The notes beneath the pieces were generated by a model, which saw only the letters and a program-made list of their open reading frames with translations, was not told where the DNA came from and ran no database searches. A stretch of DNA of 18,871 nucleotides from Methanobacteriota archaeon. Its GTDB lineage: Archaea; Thermoplasmatota; DTKX01; GCA-020343715. Location of the stretch: positions 1 through 18,871 of the forward strand of contig JAUVRF010000003.1 of the NCBI GenBank assembly GCA_030597775.1, given 5' to 3'. A program made the translations under genes and the position numbers. Shown here piece by piece: positions 1 to 7,155 of the stretch. Within the stretch, counting starts at the first letter, position 1. Each line of letters starts with the position of its first letter.

Positions 1-29
1 CCATCGCCCTTGTGAGGAAGGCATAGACT

Positions 30-59
30 GGGGGGCGTCGGCGGGTGGGGGGGCGGGGG
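30..59 (+). other. G-quadruplex-type motif downstream of the TPR gene
   Basis: Four G-runs of 6, 3, 7 and 5 bases are separated by loops of 7, 1 and 1 nt, which meets the common G4 pattern. It starts 25 bp after the TPR gene stop on the non-template side. Nothing else is visible in positions 1-83. Confidence 0.4.
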
Positions 60-83
60 CGTTCGTTCTCGGTGTGGCTCACC

Positions 84-3000
84 TCATCCTCGTCGTCGGT
101 CCATGTTGCTGAACTCTCCCGGCCGGGCCGGGGCGGTCATGCCGTCGGGGGGGTGCTCAGCTCCGGGCTCGCCGGCCTCGGCGAACTCCTCGAAGTGGGC
201 CTCCGCCGACCAGTCCTGGCCCTCCTGGGCCACGGTGGTCCCCGGGGCCGAGGGCTCCTCGACGAAGGACCGGCTGATCTCGTCCAGCTTCTTGATGCAT
301 GCGTTGCGGTTCTTGATGGCCTTCTTGTAACCGGGCTCCAGCTGGAGCACCTGGTCGAAGCAGGAGAGGGCATCCTGGTAGCGGCCGAGGACGTAGAGGG
401 CCGAGCCCTTGTTGAACCAGGCCTTGGAATAGGACGGGTCCTGCCCGATGGCAAGGTCGAAGACGGGGATGGCATGCTGCATCCTGCCCAGTGACATGAG
501 CACGGACGCCTTGTTGTATACGGCCTTCGTGAAGGCCGGGTCCAGGGCGATGGCCTGCTCGAAGGCGACCAGGGCGCCCTCCGGGTTCCTCTCTCCGAAC
601 TGGACGGTGCCGAGGCGGTACCAGGCCTCCACGTTGCGGTTGTCCAGGGTCGTGGCCTGGGTGAATGCCCTCAGCGCCTCCTTGCGGTCGTCGCGGAGGA
701 ACATCAGTTGGCCGTACTCGAACCATGCCTCGGCGGAGTTGGATTCCACCTCCACCGCCTTGCCGTAGGCCACCGCGGCCTCGTTGAACTCGGCCTGACG
801 AAGGTGCAGTGCCCCGATGTTTATCCATGCGGGACCGAGTTCCGGGTCCAGCTCCACCGCCTGCCGATAGCTCTCCATCGCATCGTCCAGGCGTTCCAGC
901 TCCAGCAGGGCGTCGCCCTTGGTGAGCCACCCCTGGGGATAGTCGAACTTCTGCTCCAGGGCCTCCTCGAGGTCGGACACGGCCGCCTCGTAGTTGCCCT
1001 TGTTGAACGCGTACATCCCCCGGCGGAAGAAGTACTCGTGCTGCCGGCCCTCCTTGAGCAGGATCTTGAGGCAGGCCTCCCTGATGCCGTCGGCCTCGGG
1101 ATAGTCCTCCTTGATGTCCAGGGCCCTGTCGAAGAAGATGATCGCGTCCATGGTCTCGCCGATGGAGAACAGGGCGTTGCCCTTCTGGTAGTACGCCTGG
1201 CTGTACTCGGGGCTGAGCCGGATGGAGTTGTCGAAGGCCAGGATGGCGTCCCGGTACCCACCCGACCTCAGGAGGATGGAGCCCTTGTTGTAGTAGGCCT
1301 CGGGACTGTCGGGTGACAGGTAGATCACGTACTCGAAGCACTTGATGGCGTCCTCGCCGTAGCCCATCTGGTAGAGGGCGTGGCCCTTATTGTACCATGC
1401 TTTCTCGTAGTCGGGCTTGATCTCGATCGCCTTGTCGAAGGCCTCGATGGCCTCGTCGAGGCGCTCTGACCGGACCAGCGCGGAGCCCTTGTTGTTCCAG
1501 GCCTTGTAGTAGTCCTCGTCCAGGCCGATGGCGTTGTCGAAGCTCTTTATGGCCTCGGAGGGACGCTCCAACGTCATCAGCAGGTTGCCGTGGTTGTTCC
1601 AGCCCTTGACGTAGGTGGGGTCGAGGTTGAGGGCGCGGGTGAAGGCCGCAAGGGCCTCCTCGTGACGGGCCAGCTTGAACAGTATATTGCCCTGGTTGTT
1701 CCAGGCCGACTGGTAGTCGGGCCGTACCTGGATGGCCTTGTCGTAGGCCAGCAGGGCCTCGTTGAGCATGCCCTTGCCGACCAGGGCCGAGGCCTTGTTG
1801 TACCATGCGGTTGCGTAGTCAGGAGCCTCGGCGAGGGACTTGTCGAGGGCGTCGATCGCGTCCTCGATGCGGCCGAGCTGGAACAGGGCCGAGGCCTTGT
1901 TGTTCCAGGCCTCCACGTTGCTCGCGTTGATCGCGGTGACCCGGTCGTACGCGTCCAGGGCATCCTCGATGTGCTCCATCTCGTAGAGCATGCTGCCCTT
2001 GAGAAGCCAGGCCTCCTCGTACTTCGGATTGAGGTACGTGGCCTCGTCCAGGGACTCCAGGGCGTCCTCGGGGCGGTCCTGGCTGACCTGCGCCCTGCCC
2101 TTCTTGAACCAGGCCGGGGCGTAGTCGGGCACCAGGTGGTTCACCTGGTTGAAGGCGGCCTCCGCCTCCTCGTAGGACTCCACCGAGTCCAGGACGTCAC
2201 CTCGCAGGTCCCAGGCCTGGTAGAAGTCGGGACGCAGCTTCACGGCCTCGTCCAGGGACTCCAGCGACTGGGTGACCTGGGCGAGCTTGGCGTGGGCCCG
2301 ACCCTTCTGGAAGTAGGCCTCCACGAAGGTGGGGTTGATCTTGAGGGCGCCTTCCAGCTGCTTGATGGCCTCCGCGTCCTGGGTCAGGTGGATCTGGGCC
2401 ACGCCCATGTTGTAGAATGCCAGGTCGTACTTCCCGTCGATCCGCAGGGCGTTGCGGTAGGCGGCAAGGGCCTGCTGGTAGTTGCCCAGCCGCGCGAGGG
2501 CATTGCCCTGGTTGTTCCAGGTGACGCTGCGCTGGGGATTGAGCTGCAGGGCCTTCTGGAAGCAGGTGACCGCCTCCATGGTCATGCCCCGCGTCTCCAG
2601 GATCTCGCCCTTGGCGTCCCAGGCGTCTGCCAGGTTGGGGTTCACGGAGAGGACCTTGTCGATGAACTCGTACGCCTCGTCGTCGCGACCGAGGCGTCGG
2701 AGGACGACCGCCTTGTTGAGCCACGCCAGGTAGTACTCCTTGTCCAGCTCCAGGGCCTTGTCGAAGCAGATGAGGGCCTCCCGGTCCTTGCCAAGGGTGG
2801 AGTATACGTTGCCCCTGTTGTTCCAGGCGTACTCCATCTTGGGGTTGAGGGCAAGGGCCTTCGCGTAGCACTTGAGGGCCTCTTCCAGGTTCTTCTGGGC
2901 GACCAGGACGTTGCCCTTTATGTTCCAGACCTCTGAGTTGTTGGGATCGATGGCGATGGCCTTGTCGAAGGCCTCCAGGGCCTCTTCCATCTTGTCGAGG

Positions 3001-4046
3001 GAATACAGGGCGGTGCCCTTGGCGATGTACGCCTTCACGTACTCTGGTCGCCTTTGGAAGTCCTTGTTCTCGGTATCGATCACGTTCTCGAAGCAAGCGA
3101 TGGCATCGTCGAAGCGCTTGGACCGTCCCAGGGCCATGCCCTTGTTGTACAGGGCCTCGTCGTAGTCCTTCTTGAGGTCCAGGGCCTTGTCGTACGACCG
3201 GATGGCCTCGTTGAGCTGGCCCGCGTTGTAGAAGGCGTTCCCGCGGCTGTTCCATGCCACCTCGTAGTCTGGCCGGAGCTTCACAGATTGGTCGAAGCAG
3301 AGGGTGGCCGCCTTGAACTGGCCCATGGCGACCAGGGCGTTGCCCTTGTTGAGCCATGCCGCGTCGTTGCCGTTGTTGATGGAGATGGCCATCTCGAAGT
3401 TGGTTAGGGCCTCCTGCATCTTGCCCATCTTGGCATACGCGATGCCCTTGCTGAGCCAGGGGGTCTCCACCTCCGCCATCATCTCCCCGTCGTCCTGGGC
3501 AAGGATGATGGGCGCGATCTGGTGGGCGGACTTGATGGCCGCGTCGTAGGCGCGTATGGCATCCGCGGGTCGGTTGCGCTCCATGTACAGGTCGCCCTGC
3601 TCAAGGGCGTTCTCCATGGCCATGAAGTGCTTGCGGCTGGTGGCCGCCATCATCATGGCGCCCATCATGAAGACCATTCCCGAGGCGATCAGGGCCTTGT
3701 GGAGACCGCCATATCCGGCTCCCGACGACGGGAAGATGAGCTCGTAGAGGGGGCCCAAGGTGGCGATGCTTATGCCGAACCACCACACGATGAAGTAGGC
3801 CATCCGTTCCTTCATGAAGTGCATGAAGGTGGCTCCGACCACGCCGACGGCCAGCATCAGGTTGAGGAAGACCAGGGGGAAGGAATTGAAGCTGATGTAG
3901 GGCACGTACTTGGACATCAGGGGAACCATGACGGTTATCGCCGCGATGAGGAACACGAGCTGGAGCTTGCGCGTGAGATACGAGGGGACCTCGTTGGTGG
4001 ACATGAGGATGAGCACCAGGCCCAAGCCCGAGAAGGTCAAGCCCAT
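84..4046 (-). CDS. Giant TPR-repeat membrane protein (main part)
   Basis: This frame encodes 1320 residues from the first ATG. The N-terminal 120 or so residues contain five hydrophobic helices joined by short loops. From about residue 145 the protein is a tandem array of about 31 tetratricopeptide units of 34 residues, with the usual W/Y at position 4, G at 8, L/Y at 11 and A near 20 and 27; typical starts are AWNNKGNAL and AWYNKGSAL. A 60-residue acidic/proline tail follows. TPR arrays bind other proteins, so this is likely a membrane-anchored scaffold or sensor, but no partner can be named. The reading frame continues upstream of the ATG as QIWTGYFEWTNTITAI, which looks coding. That joins it to the 4037-4363 segment through a one-base shift near 4094-4098; the joined protein would be about 1426 aa. 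Alternatively the ATG at 4046 could be used by reinitiation, because it overlaps the stop of the upstream frame by 10 bp. Confidence 0.88.
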   Translation of the reverse strand: MGLTFSGLGLVLILMSTNEVPSYLTRKLQLVFLIAAITVMVPLMSKYVPYISFNSFPLVFLNLMLAVGVVGATFMHFMKERMAYFIVWWFGISIATLGPLYELIFPSSGAGYGGLHKALIASGMVFMMGAMMMAATSRKHFMAMENALEQGDLYMERNRPADAIRAYDAAIKSAHQIAPIILAQDDGEMMAEVETPWLSKGIAYAKMGKMQEALTNFEMAISINNGNDAAWLNKGNALVAMGQFKAATLCFDQSVKLRPDYEVAWNSRGNAFYNAGQLNEAIRSYDKALDLKKDYDEALYNKGMALGRSKRFDDAIACFENVIDTENKDFQRRPEYVKAYIAKGTALYSLDKMEEALEAFDKAIAIDPNNSEVWNIKGNVLVAQKNLEEALKCYAKALALNPKMEYAWNNRGNVYSTLGKDREALICFDKALELDKEYYLAWLNKAVVLRRLGRDDEAYEFIDKVLSVNPNLADAWDAKGEILETRGMTMEAVTCFQKALQLNPQRSVTWNNQGNALARLGNYQQALAAYRNALRIDGKYDLAFYNMGVAQIHLTQDAEAIKQLEGALKINPTFVEAYFQKGRAHAKLAQVTQSLESLDEAVKLRPDFYQAWDLRGDVLDSVESYEEAEAAFNQVNHLVPDYAPAWFKKGRAQVSQDRPEDALESLDEATYLNPKYEEAWLLKGSMLYEMEHIEDALDAYDRVTAINASNVEAWNNKASALFQLGRIEDAIDALDKSLAEAPDYATAWYNKASALVGKGMLNEALLAYDKAIQVRPDYQSAWNNQGNILFKLARHEEALAAFTRALNLDPTYVKGWNNHGNLLMTLERPSEAIKSFDNAIGLDEDYYKAWNNKGSALVRSERLDEAIEAFDKAIEIKPDYEKAWYNKGHALYQMGYGEDAIKCFEYVIYLSPDSPEAYYNKGSILLRSGGYRDAILAFDNSIRLSPEYSQAYYQKGNALFSIGETMDAIIFFDRALDIKEDYPEADGIREACLKILLKEGRQHEYFFRRGMYAFNKGNYEAAVSDLEEALEQKFDYPQGWLTKGDALLELERLDDAMESYRQAVELDPELGPAWINIGALHLRQAEFNEAAVAYGKAVEVESNSAEAWFEYGQLMFLRDDRKEALRAFTQATTLDNRNVEAWYRLGTVQFGERNPEGALVAFEQAIALDPAFTKAVYNKASVLMSLGRMQHAIPVFDLAIGQDPSYSKAWFNKGSALYVLGRYQDALSCFDQVLQLEPGYKKAIKNRNACIKKLDEISRSFVEEPSAPGTTVAQEGQDWSAEAHFEEFAEAGEPGAEHPPDGMTAPARPGEFSNMDRRRG

Positions 4047-4363
4047 GATCGCGGTGATGGTGTTGGTCCATTCGAAGTAGCCCGTCCAGATCTGGGGGCG
4101 AAGAAGTATATGGCGATGAGGGCCAAGAAGATGGCCGTGGACGAGATGATCATTATGTCCCGGACCGAGGCCTTCGCGGACACGTCCGAGGCGCGTACGC
4201 CCTTCGAGCTCTTGGCGGCCTCGATGGCCGAGGTGCGTTCCAGGTCCTGAAGGTACTCCTCCTTGGCCAGCTCGCTGATGTTGATGCGTCTGCGACCGGC
4301 GGGAACCCTGTCCCCACCTTGCACGGCACCTCCACCCGCATCGCCGGTCATCTTGTTTCCCAC
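4037..4363 (-). CDS. N-terminal segment of the TPR membrane protein, frameshifted
   Basis: This is a 108-codon frame with a GTG start at 4363; an ATG at 4351, preceded by a GGTGG, is an alternative start. Residues 1-65 are polar and basic (RRRINISELAKEEY), and residues 69-88 form a transmembrane helix ending IYFFAP. After P90 the frame turns into Ser/Pro/Arg-rich sequence that looks non-coding and stops at 4037. The next frame over continues the membrane domain from exactly that point. Adding one C to the C5 run (plus-strand G5 at 4094-4098) fuses the two. With this helix included there are six TM segments, the basic loops (LTRK, MKER, RKHF) all fall on the cytoplasmic side, and the TPR array is cytoplasmic. 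I therefore read this as the true N-terminus of the TPR protein, not a separate gene. The PadR-like gene lies 40 bp upstream on the same strand. Confidence 0.75.
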   Translation of the reverse strand: MGNKMTGDAGGGAVQGGDRVPAGRRRINISELAKEEYLQDLERTSAIEAAKSSKGVRASDVSAKASVRDIMIISSTAIFLALIAIYFFAPRSGRATSNGPTPSPRSWA

Positions 4364-4403
4364 CTTGTCAGTTATCTACCAGGAACATCGTGTTGAGAGG
4401 GTA

Positions 4404-4868
4404 TCAGGCTCCCTCGGGGTTCGCCGCCTTGGACATCATCAGCATCCTGCGCTTCAGGAGGCTCACCTCTTCGTCCATCGACCGTCTCAGCGCGGCCTTG
4501 CGCTCATCGGTGTCCCAATCGTCGGGAAGGCCCTCCATGATGTCCTCGATGAGCAGCTCGATGAGCAGTTCCCGCTTCCGCTTGGCGCTCTTGATGAGGG
4601 CCATTATGTCACCGATGGCATCGAAGTGCTCGCGTTGGATCAGGTCCTTGCCCTTTGCCGTGAGCTTGTACGAGACGTTGCGTCGTGACCTGACCACCTT
4701 CTCCACGAACCCGCGCTCGGCCAGGTCCAGGAGCACTCCATAGACCGTGGGTTCGGATACGTCCAGGTTCTCTTGCACCATCTCGACCAGTCTGGCGGCC
4801 CTTTGGGGGCCATAATAGAGACTGGTCACGATCTCGATGGTTACTTCTGGATTCTTGGACAGGACCAT
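4404..4868 (-). CDS. PadR-like winged-helix transcriptional regulator
   Basis: The product is 154 aa. Residues 10-85 form a winged helix, with a recognition-helix segment PTVYGVLLDLAERGFVEK and a wing ending YKLTAKGKDLI, as in PadR and related ArsR-type families. The rest is charged helix that could dimerise. GGTGA at 4873-4877 lies 4 nt before the ATG and fixes the start. A TATA-like box at 4938-4945 predicts transcription from about 4916. The gene is followed after 40 bp by the TPR membrane protein on the same strand, so the two are probably co-transcribed, and the regulator may control its own operon. PadR is the best family guess; a generic MarR/ArsR-type wHTH cannot be excluded. The ligand and targets are unknown. 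Confidence 0.7.
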   Translation of the reverse strand: MVLSKNPEVTIEIVTSLYYGPQRAARLVEMVQENLDVSEPTVYGVLLDLAERGFVEKVVRSRRNVSYKLTAKGKDLIQREHFDAIGDIMALIKSAKRKRELLIELLIEDIMEGLPDDWDTDERKAALRRSMDEEVSLLKRRMLMMSKAANPEGA

Positions 4869-4889
4869 AATATCACCGCGGTGGCCATC

Positions 4890-4916
4890 TTAAGTCATGA
4901 TGAGCCAATTACTCAT
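4890..4916 (-). other. Possible leaderless 8-codon upstream ORF in the padR leader
   Basis: An ATG at 4916 starts 29 nt downstream of the first base of the TATA-like box at 4945-4938, exactly where transcription should begin. It encodes MSNWLIMT and stops with TAA at 4892-4890, 21 nt before the padR start. The position matches the leaderless pattern of other genes in this window. Eight codons can arise by chance, so this is a weak call. Confidence 0.25.
4900..4916. promoter_or_regulatory. Inverted repeat at the padR transcription start (candidate operator)
   Basis: ATGAG and CTCAT form a perfect 5-bp inverted repeat around a 7-bp AT-rich spacer, directly at the predicted start of the padR transcript. 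PadR-type proteins often repress their own promoters through such palindromes. The arms are short, so chance is possible. Confidence 0.3.
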
Positions 4917-4937
4917 ATTGAGGATATGTCGATATTG

Positions 4938-4945
4938 TATATAAA
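4938..4945 (-). promoter_or_regulatory. TATA box for padR and the TPR protein
   Basis: On the minus strand this reads TTTATATA, a near-consensus archaeal TATA box, preceded by the purine-rich GGAACG as a possible BRE. It predicts a start near 4916 and a leader of about 48 nt before the PadR-like gene. Positions 4869-5108 between the divergent genes otherwise hold only the asd promoter; I see no RNA gene there. Confidence 0.6.
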
Positions 4946-5060
4946 CGTTCCCTTACAGCTATCGCCAGAGGACAAAAATGAGGCCTCCCATCCAGCGTGC
5001 GGAATGCCTCCCTCGTTGGAATACCTTGTGGTCCGTGGACGTTGCCCGTGAACACCCAAG

Positions 5061-5087
5061 TATTAATATCATCCACATGCTTAAACG
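5061..5087 (+). promoter_or_regulatory. Promoter region of asd with two TATA-like boxes
   Basis: TATTAATA at 5061-5068 would place transcription near 5090, 10 nt before a GTG at 5100. CTTAAACG at 5080-5087 would place it at 5109, exactly on an ATG, giving a leaderless message. Neither start has a Shine-Dalgarno sequence, which fits short or absent leaders. The sequence does not decide which box is used. Confidence 0.45.
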
Positions 5088-5108
5088 ACTCAAATTGCGG
5101 TGCCCGCG

Positions 5109-5744
5109 ATGTTGGCAAGGGGTACTCCATGGACCATAACAATACCACCGGCCCTGCTGGCCCTTACGGCCGTCGCGATGGTAGCCGGGCCGCTCACCGT
5201 GGCCTTGTGGAACCTCCTGGCCGTGGCATTACTGTTGATGCTGTCATTCATGGGCATCTACTTCTTCCGCGATCCCGAACGGACGGTCGGCGAGGGCCTC
5301 GTGGCCCCCTGCCACGGTCGCGTCCTGGGCGTGGACGAGGAGGGGGACCGGGTCCGTGTGAGCACCTTCATGGGACCGATGGACGTTCATGTGATCCGGG
5401 CTCCATTGAAGGGCAAGGTGGTGTCCATGGAGCGAGGCGGGAGCGGTTTCCACCGGGCCTACACGTCGGAGGCGGGGCACAACGTCCAGCTGGCGATCGA
5501 CCTCCACGGCGATCCGGAGGACTTCACCGTGGTGATGGTATCGGGATGGTTCGCCCGTCGCATCGTTCCCCACATCGCACCAGGCGATACCGTGGAACGT
5601 GGGTCGAGGATCGGCCTCATAAGGTTCGGTTCCCGGGTGGACGTGTTGGTGCCCAAGAACGAATATCGGATCACGGTGGAGCCAGGGACCCGGGTCCGCG
5701 CCGGCTCCAGCTCCTTGGGGGTGAGGCTCGATGCGGATAGTTGA
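5109..5744 (+). CDS. asd: Archaetidylserine decarboxylase (short-form phosphatidylserine decarboxylase family)
   Basis: The enzyme decarboxylates archaetidylserine to archaetidylethanolamine at the membrane, using a pyruvoyl group made by self-cleavage. The product is 211 aa from this ATG, or 214 aa from the GTG at 5100, typical for the short archaeal form. Two hydrophobic helices occupy residues 10-52, followed by IYFFRDPERTV, a family hallmark. The self-cleavage site is in RFGSR, with Ser175 the likely pyruvoyl precursor, and His94 lies in MDVHVIRAP. Oddly, the usual SPADG motif reads APCHG (Cys68-His69), so the aspartate expected in the processing triad is absent. The gene overlaps pssA by 14 bp, and pairing with the synthase supports the lipid role. 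The family call is firm; full activity is not certain. Confidence 0.85.
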   Translation: MLARGTPWTITIPPALLALTAVAMVAGPLTVALWNLLAVALLLMLSFMGIYFFRDPERTVGEGLVAPCHGRVLGVDEEGDRVRVSTFMGPMDVHVIRAPLKGKVVSMERGGSGFHRAYTSEAGHNVQLAIDLHGDPEDFTVVMVSGWFARRIVPHIAPGDTVERGSRIGLIRFGSRVDVLVPKNEYRITVEPGTRVRAGSSSLGVRLDADS

Positions 5745-6465
5745 CATGATCTCCGTTGCCGACGCCTTCACCATCCTGAACGCATTGCTGGGTTTCTCGG
5801 CCATCATCGCAGCTATCGAGGGCAACCTGGAACTGGCCTACCTCCTGGTGGTGCTGGCCGTTCTGGCCGATGGGCTGGATGGCATGGTCGCCCGACGGTT
5901 CGGCAGCAAATGGATGATCGGCGATTTCCTTGACATAATGGCGGACACCGCCTCCTTCGCGGTGGCGCCCTCGGTGCTGCTTTGGATCACCTATCGAGAT
6001 GGGCTCGGGGATCCGAACCTGGGGGTCACCGTCACCCAGGGACAGGTCCTCATCTTCTTCACTTGTGCCGTCATCATCACCTTCGGGGTCCTGCGTCTCG
6101 CCCGGTTCTGCTTCGAATCCGGGAACGAGGGCTCGGAGCTGTTCTTCACGGGACTTCCCGTCCCGGCCACGGCCCTGCTGATCGCCACCATGCTCCTCAT
6201 GGGATGGCCCGGATTCCTGGTCATCATCCTTGCCGTGATCGCATCGGTGTTGATGGTCTCCGACCTCAAGTACCCCAAGGCACGTGGTAGACCGGGCAAG
6301 ATCGTGGGCATATTGGGCTTCCTGCTGGTGATCACGACCCTGGCCGGTGAACCCCTCGAGCTATTGAGCGAGTTCATGATGTACCTGACGTTCTCCGCCA
6401 TCTTCATCTACATGTTCCTCGGACCCTTCTCCAAGGGCACGGTGGACGAGTACATAGAGGCGTGA
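5731..6465 (+). CDS. pssA: CDP-alcohol phosphatidyltransferase, likely archaetidylserine synthase
   Basis: This membrane enzyme would join serine to CDP-archaeol, releasing CMP. The product is 244 aa. The family signature DGxxARx8Gx3Dx3D is complete: D50, G51, A54, R55, G64, D68 and D72, preceded by D47. Several hydrophobic segments follow, at about residues 75-95, 108-125, 145-185 and 190-235. The start codon lies inside the end of asd and has a purine-rich GGGGTGAGG just upstream; the 14-bp overlap suggests translational coupling. Serine as the acceptor alcohol is inferred mainly from the neighbouring decarboxylase; inositol-phosphate or glycerol-phosphate relatives share the same motif. 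No residue is missing. Confidence 0.85.
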   Translation: MRIVDMISVADAFTILNALLGFSAIIAAIEGNLELAYLLVVLAVLADGLDGMVARRFGSKWMIGDFLDIMADTASFAVAPSVLLWITYRDGLGDPNLGVTVTQGQVLIFFTCAVIITFGVLRLARFCFESGNEGSELFFTGLPVPATALLIATMLLMGWPGFLVIILAVIASVLMVSDLKYPKARGRPGKIVGILGFLLVITTLAGEPLELLSEFMMYLTFSAIFIYMFLGPFSKGTVDEYIEA

Positions 6466-6473
6466 TGCTGGCC

Positions 6474-6490
6474 TGGGGCCAGAGGCCCCA
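6474..6490 (+). terminator. Hairpin just after pssA (possible 3' end of asd-pssA mRNA)
   Basis: TGGGGCC and GGCCCCA form a perfect 7-bp stem around a 3-nt AGA loop, beginning 9 nt after the pssA stop. There is no T-run after it, so it is not a classical terminator; it may stabilise the mRNA end. Confidence 0.35.
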
Positions 6491-6506
6491 ACGTGGAGGC
6501 ACAAGG

Positions 6507-6514
6507 GTAAATAC
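6507..6514 (+). promoter_or_regulatory. TATA-like box upstream of the THEP1 gene
   Basis: GTAAATAC lies 87 bp upstream of the ATG and would start transcription near 6536, giving a leader of about 65 nt. It suggests the NTPase and trm1 can be transcribed separately from asd-pssA. The match is moderate. Confidence 0.35.
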
Positions 6515-6519
6515 ACAGT

Positions 6520-6554
6520 ATCGCGTTACCCACCCTTCGTTCCGGGAACGCGAT
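6520..6554. promoter_or_regulatory. 8-bp inverted repeat spanning the predicted THEP1 transcription start
   Basis: ATCGCGTT at 6520-6527 and AACGCGAT at 6547-6554 are perfect inverted copies; a second palindrome CGTTCC-G-GGAACG (6538-6550) partly overlaps the right arm. The site covers the predicted start of transcription, so it could be an operator or a 5' leader hairpin. No regulator can be assigned. Confidence 0.35.
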
Positions 6555-6600
6555 GGTCTACTCACCAGGCCCAATGCCGTCCCCGCTCAAGGTGTGACCG

Positions 6601-7155
6601 ATGGCCAAGTCCGTAAAGATAGGCATCACGGGCCTTCCCGGCGCAGGGAAGACCGAGGCCCTGTTGAAAGTTATCGAGATGCTCGAGGTGGACGGCCATA
6701 CCGTCGGTGGTATGATAACCACACCCATCTACGAGCGGGGTAAGAAGATCGGCTTCGAGGTCATGGACTGGCACTCCAAGCGGATGGGCATATTCGCCCA
6801 CAGGGACTACGAGACACCGATCAAGATCGGCAGCATGTTCGTCGCCATCGACGTGCTCAACGAGATAGGGGTCCCGTCGATCGATTGGGCCACCGCGAAC
6901 GCGGAGATCATCGTCATCGACGAGGTGGGCAAGATGGAGGTGGAGAGCGAGACCTTCATCAAGGCCGTCAAGCTGGCGCTGGAAGCGGCCAAACCCCTGA
7001 TCCTCACGCTCCACAAGAAGTCGCGGAACCCCCTCCTCCAGGACATCCGTCGTCGCGACGACGTGCGCATCCTGGAGGTGACGCCGATAAACCGCAACCT
7101 CCTCCCGTACAAGATAATCTCCCTCCTCAAGACGGAGCTCAAGACACCAAAGTGA
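6601..7155 (+). CDS. THEP1-type nucleoside-triphosphatase
   Basis: The product is 184 aa, the usual size for this archaeal P-loop NTPase family, which hydrolyses NTPs in vitro and whose cellular role is unclear. The Walker A motif GLPGAGKT is at residues 11-18, and Walker B is IIVIDEVGKME at 103-113, with D107 and E108 as the likely Mg and catalytic residues. The short GGMITTPIYERGKKIGFEV segment after the first helix is typical of the family. A GGTGTGA upstream of the ATG can act as a ribosome-binding site. The stop overlaps the trm1 start by 4 bp (GTGA), so the two are translated together. This could hint at a role in RNA metabolism, but that rests on position only. Confidence 0.85.
   Translation: MAKSVKIGITGLPGAGKTEALLKVIEMLEVDGHTVGGMITTPIYERGKKIGFEVMDWHSKRMGIFAHRDYETPIKIGSMFVAIDVLNEIGVPSIDWATANAEIIVIDEVGKMEVESETFIKAVKLALEAAKPLILTLHKKSRNPLLQDIRRRDDVRILEVTPINRNLLPYKIISLLKTELKTPK

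Noticed and set aside
1590..2936. 448-codon plus-strand open frame opposite the TPR gene
   Set aside because: It is the antisense shadow of a high-GC repetitive gene: Val/Leu/Gly-rich with no domain and no ribosome-binding site. The TPR motifs on the other strand explain the sequence.
4897..4903. Possible C/D-box sRNA (ATGATGA box C on the plus strand)
   Set aside because: No CTGA box D follows at a suitable distance, and the site lies in the padR leader.
6885..7151. N-terminal extension of trm1 by 89 codons
   Set aside because: The extension overlaps the NTPase gene in another frame and is His/Gly/Arg-rich; the GTG at 7152 gives the normal Trm1 length and N-terminus.
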